The notes under the pieces were generated by a model. That model worked only from the letters and a program-made list of their open reading frames with translations. It was not told where the DNA came from and made no database searches. Made by a program: the position numbers and the translations under genes. Below, one piece after another: positions 28,779 through 35,715 of a stretch of DNA of 48,335 nucleotides (positions are counted from its first letter, which is position 1; every line of letters begins with the position of its first letter). Origin of the DNA: Bacteroidota bacterium (GTDB taxonomy: Bacteria > Bacteroidota > Bacteroidia > Bacteroidales > JABHKC01); the NCBI GenBank assembly GCA_018692315.1, contig JABHKC010000076.1, positions 1 to 48,335 on the forward strand. The letters run 5' to 3'.

Positions 28779-28857
28779 GAGTAGGCAGATGATGGTCAAA
28801 TAACCGCCAGTGTACATCTCACACCTCTAAGCGTACGGGTCTCGTACTTAGCGGTTC
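28779..28857 (-). ncRNA. Group II intron 3' fragment (domain V and VI remnant)
   Basis: On the minus strand GAACCGCTAAGTACG, loop AGACC, CGTACGCTTAGAGGTGTGAG forms the two-part hairpin of a bacterial group II intron domain V: lower stem CCGCTAAG/CTTAGAGG with one G-A mismatch, a two-base bulge, and upper stem GTACG/CGTAC. It is followed by a domain VI-like stretch (CACTGGCGG..TTTGACCATCATC) and the 3' end CTGCCTACTC. No reverse-transcriptase/maturase gene and no other intron domains are nearby, so this is a decayed remnant. Confidence 0.65.
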
Positions 28858-28938
28858 ATTAAGCAAAAGAAAATTTGAGTTGATGCTCTGATGGCATATC
28901 TCACAGAGATGGGATTTAAGGAAAAAAGTCAAAAATAC

Positions 28939-28969
28939 TTTGCCAACTATCAGTATTCTTTTATTTTTG
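28939..28969 (+). promoter_or_regulatory. Promoter in repeat copy 2
   Basis: TTTG (28939-28942), 19 bp, TATTTTTG (28962-28969). The spacer is one base longer than in copy 1 because of the only indel between the copies; both spacings are acceptable for this promoter type. Confidence 0.7.
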
Positions 28970-29143
28970 CAAAAGTATTTTTAACATTAAATTAATTTTT
29001 AATAAGTTGAACAAAATTTTGCATTGAATTGAGTAAAACAACAGAAATATACACATATGTATCAAATAAAAATCTTGCCTATATAAAATGTCAGACAGAT
29101 TTTTTATAAATTCGCAAAAAATAAATATAGGCAACTGACTTTT

Positions 29144-29245
29144 ATGGAACAAAATATTCAAATGCCTGATTTAAAACAAACTAAATATAATTTACATATG
29201 AGTGATATGTCAAATATTGGGCACTTGGGTGGGCATATTAGTTAG
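29144..29245 (+). CDS. Possible 33-residue peptide encoded in repeat copy 2
   Basis: Same peptide as at 28017-28118, beginning MEQNIQMPDLKQTKYNLHMS and ending NIGHLGGHIS, with only conservative replacements. Reality uncertain for the same reasons. Confidence 0.35.
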   Translation: MEQNIQMPDLKQTKYNLHMSDMSNIGHLGGHIS

Positions 29246-29274
29246 TTGTGACCAAGTTAATGAAGCGAAATAGA

Positions 29275-29345
29275 ATAGCAAATTTGCTCCAAGAAAAGAT
29301 TGAAATGAAATGTCCACGGCGCAAATAGCACATTTGGTTTTGCCG
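29275..29345 (+). repeat. Boundary repeat A, upstream of the AbiE operon
   Basis: Contains AAATTTGCTCCAAGAAAA and GCAAATAGCACATTTGGTTT followed by TGCC. A diverged copy (roughly 70-75% by eye) with the same blocks in the same order lies at 31532-31601, just after the AbiE operon. Together they bracket that module as direct repeats. The stretch 29346-29480 holds nothing else I can support. Confidence 0.55.
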
Positions 29346-29480
29346 ACACGTAAAACATCAATCCGAAAAAACCAAAAGAGCTATTTCTTGCCAACGCTCG
29401 CAAAAAAACAGATTGATTATAGTAATTAAAACAGGTTATATCTGACAATTATACTATGATTAATAATTTAACTCTATTTA

Positions 29481-29514
29481 TTGCAATTCTATTGAATTAT
29501 GTTTTATATCTTTG
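29481..29514 (+). promoter_or_regulatory. Promoter for the AbiE operon
   Basis: TATCTTTG (29507-29514) matches the -7 box; a TTG (29481-29483) lies 23 bp upstream. The AbiEi start is 28 bp downstream. Confidence 0.55.
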
Positions 29515-29542
29515 TAAGCAGTTTTAATCTGATAAAGTAACT

Positions 29543-30364
29543 ATGAGAAATAAGTACATATCAAAGCAGTCTAATGAAATCCTGACATTCTTTAATGAAC
29601 AAGACAGACATTGTTTTGACTATGAACTTGCTAAAAAAGCATTGCCCAAATCTAATGATAGTGCATTAAGAGAACTTCTTAGCGATATGACGCGCAGGGG
29701 ACTTTTAATGAGAGTAAAAAGAGGATTGTATTACGTAATTCCGTACGAACAAGATGCTGAAACATTTATGCCAGACTGGCATTTGTTAGCTGAATATTTA
29801 GTGCAAGATGCAAAATATTACATTGGCTACTATTCTGCCTTACAAGTTTACAATTTAATTACTCAACCGTCATTAAAAGAACAAATTGTAGTTTCAAGAC
29901 AAGTAAGACCATCAACAATTAAAGTTAAAGAAGTACCATTTCAATTTATCTATCATAATGAAACCCATTTTTTTGGAACAAAGAAAATATGGATAGATAA
30001 TTTTAATAAAGTTGTTTGTTCAGACCTTGAAAAAACAATTATTGATTGCCTTTTCAAACCTGATTACTCAGGTGGAATTGTTGAAATAGCAAGAGCCATT
30101 TATATTTCTCGTGATAAAATCAAATTTAATATTTTATTAGAATATGCTATTAAATTTAATTCACAAGCAGTAGTGAAAAGACTAGGATTCATTTTAGAAA
30201 TATTAAAAGTTGAAACAAATATAATTGAGGACTTACAGAAATTAAAAACAAATTCTGTTGTGATTTTAGATACTGAACTTCCAAAATCAGGAAAAATAAA
30301 AACCAAATGGAGTATTCAACAAAATATTGAAACAGAAACCATTAAAACAGCTATTTATACGTGA
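29543..30364 (+). CDS. AbiEi-type antitoxin/transcriptional regulator (type IV TA system)
   Basis: 273 residues. The N-terminal winged helix (LTFFNEQDRHCFDYELAKKA, ALRELLSDMTRRGLLMRVKRG) is followed by the AbiEi C-terminal domain (YYIGYYSALQVYNLITQ, SDLEKTIIDCLFKPDYSGGI). In characterised AbiE systems this protein represses the operon and counteracts the nucleotidyltransferase toxin. Its stop codon overlaps the GTG start of the AbiEii gene, so the two are translationally coupled. This is a phage-defence (abortive infection) or stabilisation module. Confidence 0.85.
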   Translation: MRNKYISKQSNEILTFFNEQDRHCFDYELAKKALPKSNDSALRELLSDMTRRGLLMRVKRGLYYVIPYEQDAETFMPDWHLLAEYLVQDAKYYIGYYSALQVYNLITQPSLKEQIVVSRQVRPSTIKVKEVPFQFIYHNETHFFGTKKIWIDNFNKVVCSDLEKTIIDCLFKPDYSGGIVEIARAIYISRDKIKFNILLEYAIKFNSQAVVKRLGFILEILKVETNIIEDLQKLKTNSVVILDTELPKSGKIKTKWSIQQNIETETIKTAIYT

Positions 30365-31164
30365 TAAAACCGGGAGAAATACAAAAGAAAGCAAGAGCAG
30401 TAGGTGTTCGAGACCAGCAAATTGAAAAGGATTATATTCTATCTTGGATTTTGCAAGGTGTGGCTATGCATAATGAATTATCAAAAGCAATTGCTTTTAA
30501 AGGTGGAACAGTATTGAAGAAAGTATATTTTGAAGATTATAGATTTTCGGAAGACCTTGATTTTACATTATTATATTACAAAATTTCAAATCAACAAATT
30601 TTCGATTACTTTAATGAGGTATTTGAATATATTAGAGAAGAAGCCAATATACCATTAGAAATAATTGATGATAATGAACACCAAAATGGTGGAATAAATT
30701 TCTACATCAGTTATATCGGTCCGCTTGGCGGAATGGGAATAAATAAACGTGTTAAAGTTGATATTTCGAAAAGTGAGAAATTACAGTTTGAACCAATTAA
30801 CAAACTTGTTTTCCTAACTTATACTGACCAAGAAGAACATAAATTACTTTGTTACGCTCTTGAAGAAATTCTTGTTGAAAAACTTCGTTCAGTAATGCAA
30901 AGAATGCAAGCACGAGATTTTTATGATATATGGTATTTACTTGAAACACACGGATTAGAACTTGACTTTTATATCAATGAGTTTATTGCTAAGTGTGAAA
31001 GTAAAAAGGTTAATCCAAAGGAATTTTTCATAAAATTAGAACAACGATTACCGCAATATCAAGCTCGTTGGCAGAAGTCTATGAAAGAACAAATTCAAGA
31101 TTTACCAGAGTTTGAGCAAGTAGAAAGAGAAACAATGAGATATTTAAGAAAACTGGAAATATGA
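30361..31164 (+). CDS. AbiEii/AbiGii-family nucleotidyltransferase toxin
   Basis: 267 residues starting at GTG (IKPGEIQKKARAVGV). The nucleotidyltransferase core shows AIAFKGGTVLKKVYF (GG-T motif), FSEDLDFTLLY (the DxD metal motif) and later KVDISKSE, with a conserved EILVEKLRSVMQRMQARDFYD helix. AbiEii toxins transfer nucleotides to tRNA or other targets. It overlaps the antitoxin by 4 bp and the next small gene by 4 bp, giving a three-gene coupled operon. Confidence 0.85.
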   Translation: MIKPGEIQKKARAVGVRDQQIEKDYILSWILQGVAMHNELSKAIAFKGGTVLKKVYFEDYRFSEDLDFTLLYYKISNQQIFDYFNEVFEYIREEANIPLEIIDDNEHQNGGINFYISYIGPLGGMGINKRVKVDISKSEKLQFEPINKLVFLTYTDQEEHKLLCYALEEILVEKLRSVMQRMQARDFYDIWYLLETHGLELDFYINEFIAKCESKKVNPKEFFIKLEQRLPQYQARWQKSMKEQIQDLPEFEQVERETMRYLRKLEI

Positions 31165-31502
31165 AAAGTATTTTAGACTACATAGCGAAAGAAACTAACG
31201 GGAAAAATTACAAATCGTATAAATACTGTTTTGAGAATGTTGAAGTGCCAAAACTTGAATATGATGATAAACAAGGAATAAAAGTTAAAAGAAGCGGAGA
31301 AACTGATAAAAGTCTAAAAACATCAAAATCAATTAAAACATTAGTAAAGAAAGTTCAAGGAAATACATTATTTAAGTACTTTCTTGATGGTTCAAGAAGA
31401 ACCATACAAAGTTCAATGATATTGCTAATCCTTTCGACGATATGGACATTTAAAACAAAAAATAATAATAAAGAAATAAACGGAATTTTCTGTTTATACT
31501 AA
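31161..31502 (+). CDS. Third AbiE-operon ORF, probably truncated and frameshifted
   Basis: 113 residues, start ATG overlapping the AbiEii stop (ATGA). Up to about residue 80 (NTLFKYFLDGSRRT) it looks like the N-terminus of a larger soluble protein. The remainder (a hydrophobic run IQSSMILLILS) is unlike the first part. In another frame the DNA from about 31399 reads HTKFNDIANPFDDMDI and then stops at 31451-31453, so the real protein was probably interrupted by a frameshift and deletion. Family not identified. The 3' part runs into the boundary repeat region. Confidence 0.45.
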   Translation: MKSILDYIAKETNGKNYKSYKYCFENVEVPKLEYDDKQGIKVKRSGETDKSLKTSKSIKTLVKKVQGNTLFKYFLDGSRRTIQSSMILLILSTIWTFKTKNNNKEINGIFCLY

Positions 31503-31531
31503 TGTTGGGCACAAACAAAACAGAGACCTGA

Positions 31532-31601
31532 GAATGATAAATTTGCTACAAGAAAATATAGAAATAGAAAGCCACTGCACAAATAGCACATTTGGTTTGC
31601 C
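31532..31601 (+). repeat. Boundary repeat B, downstream of the AbiE operon
   Basis: Diverged direct copy of boundary repeat A, sharing AAATTTGCT.CAAGAAAA and CAAATAGCACATTTGG. It is preceded by GTTGGGC at 31504 and followed by a GC-richer stretch with self-complementary parts (GCCTGTGTGTGCAGG, and TTGCATG/CATGCAA), suggesting a structured single strand. Confidence 0.5.
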
Positions 31602-31698
31602 TGTGTGTGCAGGGAAACATGCAAGCACAGTCCTTGGGGGACGTAAGCAACCCGGTTCACACATGCAAGAAAGAGAAAAACAGTTGAACAAAAATATG

Positions 31699-31706
31699 TA
31701 TCTTTG
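31699..31706 (+). promoter_or_regulatory. Promoter -7 box for the VapB/VapC-like pair
   Basis: TATCTTTG, 28 bp before the antitoxin ATG. The only TTG upstream is 12 bp away, too close for a normal -33, so the upstream element is unclear. Confidence 0.4.
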
Positions 31707-31734
31707 TAATTAGAATATTAAAAGTTAATGAAAT

Positions 31735-31932
31735 ATGAATGCAGATACTGTAAAAATTGAACTTATTGATTGGATTACAAAATTAAGCGACCAGTATTCA
31801 ATTAATAAATTATTATCATTAAAAAAGGAATTAAGTGTAACTTCCAAGAGCAAGTCTGCAATTTTCGGTTCGGGGAAAGATCTTATTGAATTTGTTTCCG
31901 ACGATTTTAATGAACCGATTAATGATTTTTAG
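31735..31932 (+). CDS. DUF2281-like antitoxin (VapB-type partner)
   Basis: 65 residues. The N-terminal helical part (ELIDWITKLSDQYSINKLLS) is followed by a C-terminal tail (IFGSGKDLIEFVSDDFNEPI) typical of short antitoxins paired with PIN-domain toxins in Bacteroidota and Cyanobacteria. The tail normally occupies the toxin active site. The stop codon (31930-31932) is followed, in the same reading frame, by the PIN-domain coding sequence. Confidence 0.7.
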   Translation: MNADTVKIELIDWITKLSDQYSINKLLSLKKELSVTSKSKSAIFGSGKDLIEFVSDDFNEPINDF

Positions 31933-31944
31933 GGAATATCAAAA

Positions 31945-32319
31945 ATAAATTATTTAATTGATACACACATCCTACTTTGGTATATTGTAGGCGATAAGAG
32001 AATAAAGAAAGATACGAAAATAATAATTGAAGAAAAGAGTAATACGATTTTTATAAGTAATGCTAGTCTTTGGGAAATTGCAATAAAAGTAAGCATCGGA
32101 AAACTCAAACTAAAGGTTAGCTTTAAGGATTTGGAAAACTATCTCAAAGAAAAAGAGTTCATTATCCTTGAATTTGACTTTGAAGACTTAGAAACACTTC
32201 TTACACTTCCATTTCATCACCAAGACCCATTTGACAGAATGATAATATCTCAAGTTAAAACAAAATCCCTAGAAATTATTACTAATGACGGTATCATCAA
32301 TAAGTATTTTGAAAATTAA
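31945..32319 (+). pseudogene. VapC-like PIN-domain toxin with no standard start codon
   Basis: The frame encodes a PIN ribonuclease: NYLIDTHILLWYIVGDKR (first catalytic Asp), IFISNASLWEIAIKVSIGKL (catalytic Glu), LPFHHQDPFDRMIISQV (Asp cluster) and IITNDGIINKYF. Family members usually begin with Met directly before NYLLDTH; here that codon is ATA (31945-31947), and no ATG, GTG or TTG is available before it. The frame is continuous with the antitoxin, separated by one TAG. Either the toxin is silenced, ATA is used, or TAG readthrough gives a fused product. All active-site residues are intact, so inactivation would be recent. Confidence 0.65.
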
Positions 32320-32335
32320 CTATGTGTGCTAACAC

Positions 32336-32585
32336 ATAAGAATATAAAAACAGCGAAAAACTACTGAGCCCGACTTCCCGATGAAAAATCGGGATTGGAC
32401 TAAACCCAAGCCAGTGGATTTATAATGAAGGATTTGGCTTATATATAATTTTAATAATTTGGGGAATTTGGAGGGAGGTGGAATTTATAGTGTTTTTTGT
32501 TCAACATTTCCCACAATTATTTTACCATAAATTCAATTTTTTCTCACTCTTTACATTTTATGGAAATGAATAAAGATAAAATTGT
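32336..32585 (+). repeat. Gene-3'-end repeat, copy 2
   Basis: Starts TAAGAATATAAAAACAGCG 17 bp after the PIN-domain stop. It contains TCCCGATGAAAAATCGGGA (hairpin), CTAAACCCAAGCCAG, GAAGGATTTGGCTTAT and TAATAATTTGGGGAATTTGG, and ends near TCTTTACATTTTATGG and AATAAAGATAAAATT. The order matches copy 1 (4010-4325, reverse strand). With copy 3 (37989) it brackets the HTH/methyltransferase/nuclease operon as direct repeats. Confidence 0.75.
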
Positions 32586-32586
32586 A

Positions 32587-32727
32587 GAAAAAAGACAAAA
32601 ATAGTTTGACAACCGTCAGAATTCTATTATTTTTGCAAAGGTATTATTAACATTAATAATTTATAACAAAGTTGAACGAAATTATGCTTTGAATCGAGTA
32701 AAACAACAAAAATATAAACACATGTTT
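32587..32727 (+). repeat. Promoter/leader repeat, copy 3 (partial, diverged)
   Basis: Aligns to the first ~140 bp of the 330-bp repeat: GAAAAAAGACAAAAATA, the promoter, AACATTAATAA, AAGTTGAACGAAATTATGC and GAGTAAAACAACA. The part encoding the 33-residue peptide is missing. After it, 32728-32921 has short hairpins (ATTCCCGTGAAAAGGGAAAT) and GTTAGGCTTC at 32865, then the HTH gene. Confidence 0.7.
32605..32635 (+). promoter_or_regulatory. Promoter for the HTH/methyltransferase/nuclease operon
   Basis: TTTG (32605-32608), 19 bp, TATTTTTG (32628-32635), conserved with repeat copies 1 and 2 although the flanks have diverged. It implies a leader of nearly 280 nt before the HTH gene. Confidence 0.65.
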
Positions 32728-32921
32728 GGGGGAATAATTTTATAAACTTTAAAAATCCAATAGATGACATTATTTAACAAAAGTTCAACATATTCCCGTG
32801 AAAAGGGAAATAATAGTTACCCAACTAATAAAAAAAATTAGGGGAAGTTTCCTCTTACACAGATGTTAGGCTTCATATCGGATTTCCAGCAAAGCGTGTT
32901 GAATTAAATAAATATTGAATT

Positions 32922-34898
32922 ATGAATATAGAAATTAATGGATTAGAGGAACTTGGTTATCACGTTAAAATACATCGAGAATATATTGAATTGACTCAAT
33001 CACAGTTAGCTGAAAAAATAGGAAATAATGTTAATAGATCTAATATTGCTCATTTAGAACAAGGCAAACGTCTGCCTGAAAAGGAAAAGTTCAAGCTCAT
33101 TTGTAAAGGAATCAATCTTCCAAAAGATTTGTGGGAAATGTTTACAGAAGAAAAGTCTATTTTTAGAATAAATTTTGAAGCTCAATTAACTGAATTTGTA
33201 GGATTAAGTATAAATTCAAAAAATCTTGACAAAGAAATAATTAAGGTCTTAGAGAACAATCTAAATATTCTATTTAATACAAATTTAACACCAGAACAAT
33301 CATTAGATTATTTTAATAGTATTGTTATTTATTATGGGATTAAACCTATTTACAAACCTTTTTTCGACAAATATTTAGGAAAAGATGTGTTTAGGACAAT
33401 AAAAGCTTTTGAGAGTTCTATAACTAAATTTCATATTGATGCAATAAGGTTATATAACACCATTCAAGAAGCCTTTAAACAAATGAATATTATCTCTGAT
33501 ACTTCATTTCAAACAATAATGGAGCAGTTGGAAGAAAAAAATACGGATAATTATACAAATAGAATTGAATGGGATAAAACAAATAAGATTCCTAATAAAG
33601 ACTTACCATTCTTAGGATATATAGCAGCAAGTAAGGTTAAAAATGAAGAAAAAGAAAGAAAAGTGCTTTCTTCGTTTTTAAAAGAGATTATTGAAAAAAA
33701 GAAAGAAGGAACTTTTAATATTGAAGATTATTCTTCAAAGAAACGGAGAAAAATGGACTCATTACTTCGTAAATTTAAGTCAACCTTGGAACACGGTTTG
33801 TTTTCCCCTATGTTTAATTACGATATTTCTGATTTAGAAAAAGAAGTAAAATATATTCTTCCTAAAGAATCCACTGATATTAATAAAATGGAAGAAATTC
33901 AAATACAAGCATATAACAATCTATCTAATTATTTAACAGCAGATTATATGGATGTTTATGTCGCTACTTCTATGAGAAATAATGCAGACTTTATATCTGT
34001 AAATAATTTTGTTGAAAATCTATTTCAAAATTCAGAGGTTAGGCAATTTAAACTTAGATATTTCAATCCTACTCAGTCATGGATTGAAGATAGAGTTGCA
34101 AAAGGTTTAGTAGAAGCTTTAATGTTAAAAAGAGCGAATATTTGTATATATATGGCTCAAAAAGAAGATACATTTGGTAAAGACTCTGAAGCTTCTGTGA
34201 CATTAGGACAAGGTAAGCCTGTAATTATATACGTTCCTAAATTATATTATATAAATGGAGGTATAGATTCAGAAAGATTTGGAAGATTAGAAATAAATGA
34301 ATTGGTTAGTCTTATAACTGAAATAGGTGGTGATATTACTGAAATTGATGAGTCCGAGGATGTAGAAGCCTTACATTCGAGATTATTGCATCTAAAATTA
34401 GAAAAACTTAATTCTGATGATTATTTTGAAATTGTTAAATCTCATTGGGCAGACTTTGATTTAGAGAATGAGTTTAATAAACGTATTAAAAATGAAGATG
34501 AGTTGTCTAATATTAAAGAATGGTTTGACAATACTGTAAAAAATATTAAAACTGATTTAAGTGAAGAATATAGGAGTATCTTAAAAGATATACTTGTTGG
34601 AACAGCAATACGGTTTGAGAAAAGGGCGAAAATTTTCAGAGAAGTTCACCCATTAGCTTTACAAGTAATTTTAAGTACAGGGGTTTTAAATGGGATCCTT
34701 GTAGTTCGTTCTGTAGAATCTTGTGCTATTTTGGTTAGAGATCTTATTCAAAACCAATTAAACCTTGAATTAAAGGTTGATGAAAGTAATTATCGATTAA
34801 TTGAAAAAAATACACTTTCGACTATTAGAGTTATTTCAAAGCATCAATTGATTTCTAATGCATTTAAAACCTTTTATACTTTAAATGAAGATGATTAA
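32922..34898 (+). CDS. HTH (XRE) protein with nucleoside-deoxyribosyltransferase-like domain
   Basis: 658 residues. Residues about 13-75 form a Cro/C1-type helix-turn-helix (VKIHREYIELTQSQLAEKIG, RSNIAHLEQGKRLPEKEKF). A long helical region follows (80-340, Lys/Glu-rich). Residues about 343-440 look like the nucleoside 2-deoxyribosyltransferase/TIR-like Rossmann group: DVYVATSMRNNADF, a RANICIYMAQKEDTFGKDSE segment and ASVTLGQGKPVIIYVP, with the Glu of KDSEAS at the place of the family's catalytic Glu. A further helical domain closes the protein. I infer a sensor-effector that may bind DNA and hydrolyse a nucleotide or base, and that may also autoregulate the operon as controller proteins do. 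The methyltransferase gene overlaps its end. Confidence 0.6.
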   Translation: MNIEINGLEELGYHVKIHREYIELTQSQLAEKIGNNVNRSNIAHLEQGKRLPEKEKFKLICKGINLPKDLWEMFTEEKSIFRINFEAQLTEFVGLSINSKNLDKEIIKVLENNLNILFNTNLTPEQSLDYFNSIVIYYGIKPIYKPFFDKYLGKDVFRTIKAFESSITKFHIDAIRLYNTIQEAFKQMNIISDTSFQTIMEQLEEKNTDNYTNRIEWDKTNKIPNKDLPFLGYIAASKVKNEEKERKVLSSFLKEIIEKKKEGTFNIEDYSSKKRRKMDSLLRKFKSTLEHGLFSPMFNYDISDLEKEVKYILPKESTDINKMEEIQIQAYNNLSNYLTADYMDVYVATSMRNNADFISVNNFVENLFQNSEVRQFKLRYFNPTQSWIEDRVAKGLVEALMLKRANICIYMAQKEDTFGKDSEASVTLGQGKPVIIYVPKLYYINGGIDSERFGRLEINELVSLITEIGGDITEIDESEDVEALHSRLLHLKLEKLNSDDYFEIVKSHWADFDLENEFNKRIKNEDELSNIKEWFDNTVKNIKTDLSEEYRSILKDILVGTAIRFEKRAKIFREVHPLALQVILSTGVLNGILVVRSVESCAILVRDLIQNQLNLELKVDESNYRLIEKNTLSTIRVISKHQLISNAFKTFYTLNEDD

Positions 34899-35712
34899 TA
34901 ATACAAAACCTTTCCTAAGATGGGCAGGAGGAAAAAGATGGTTGACAAAATCTATCTTGGACTTTATTCCTGAAAGTTTTAATAATTATCACGAACCATT
35001 TATTGGAGGGGGATCGATTTTTCTATTTCTGAAAAATCAAGGATTAATAAAAGGAACATCTTATATATCAGATTTTAACGAAGATTTAATCAATGCTTAC
35101 TCTGTAATTAGAGAAAACCCTGAGAAAATAATATCAAAATTAAAAACTTATAAGAATGATAAGGAATTTTATTATAAAATTCGTAGCCAAAAACCAAGAA
35201 GTCAAGTTAGTAAAGCCGTTCGATTTATTTATTTGAACAAAACATCATATAATGGTATTTATAGAGTAAATAACAAAGGGGAATATAATGTTCCATTTGG
35301 ATATAGAAAAGGTGAAAACCTATTCGGTTTTCCAAATCTACTTAATTTAAGTAAACTGTTAAATGACAATGTATTACTTAAAAATGGAGATTTTGATTTA
35401 GTTAAGAAAAATATCAGAGCAAATGATTTGATTTTCTTAGATCCCCCTTATACTGTTGCTCACGAAAATAATGGTTTTATACAATACAATCAATCAATTT
35501 TCAAATGGGAAGATCAAGAACGACTTGCAGAATTATTAAAATATATTAACTCAAAAAATGCTTTTTATATATTAACAAATGCATCACACAATAGTATTGA
35601 TGAGCTTTTTAAGAATATTGGAAAAAAGCATATTGTTCAAAGACATAGCACTATTGGGGGAAAAGGAGCTTCAAGAAATAGAGTTAATGAATTCATCTTT
35701 ACAAATATTTAG
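34885..35712 (+). CDS. D12-class (Dam-type) DNA adenine N6-methyltransferase
   Basis: 275 residues; start overlaps the HTH gene by 14 bp (a second ATG at 34891 is equally good). SAM-binding motif I region PFLRWAGGKRWL and YHEPFIGGGSIF (about residues 8-40), NKTSYNGIYRVNNKGEYNVP, GDFDLV, and the catalytic motif IV LIFLDPPYTV (DPPY, about residue 188) are all present, as is the late NASHNSIDELF/SRNRVNEFIF. This class methylates adenine, in Dam itself within GATC; the target of this protein is not predictable by eye. As part of a coupled operon with a nuclease-like protein it probably marks self DNA. Confidence 0.9.
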   Translation: MKMINNTKPFLRWAGGKRWLTKSILDFIPESFNNYHEPFIGGGSIFLFLKNQGLIKGTSYISDFNEDLINAYSVIRENPEKIISKLKTYKNDKEFYYKIRSQKPRSQVSKAVRFIYLNKTSYNGIYRVNNKGEYNVPFGYRKGENLFGFPNLLNLSKLLNDNVLLKNGDFDLVKKNIRANDLIFLDPPYTVAHENNGFIQYNQSIFKWEDQERLAELLKYINSKNAFYILTNASHNSIDELFKNIGKKHIVQRHSTIGGKGASRNRVNEFIFTNI

Positions 35713-35715
35713 AAT

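Larger units (their letters stand above)
28918..29247 (+). repeat. Promoter/leader repeat, copy 2 (~330 bp)
   Basis: Second near-identical copy of the repeat at 27792-28120. It begins at the same AAGGAAAAAAGTC and ends at the same GTTAGTT. Beyond the end, both copies share a weaker TAATGAAG.G segment about 11 bp further on. It is directly followed by boundary repeat A and the AbiE operon. Confidence 0.85.

Noticed and set aside
29257-29448. 63-codon minus-strand frame (and 31494-31691, minus) over the boundary repeats
   Set aside because: Both arise from the shared repeat blocks read backwards; the predicted proteins agree only across the short repeat segment.
32131-32319. Short TTG-initiated frame as a separate gene
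   Set aside because: It is the C-terminal half of the PIN domain; the homologous reading frame continues upstream to 31945.
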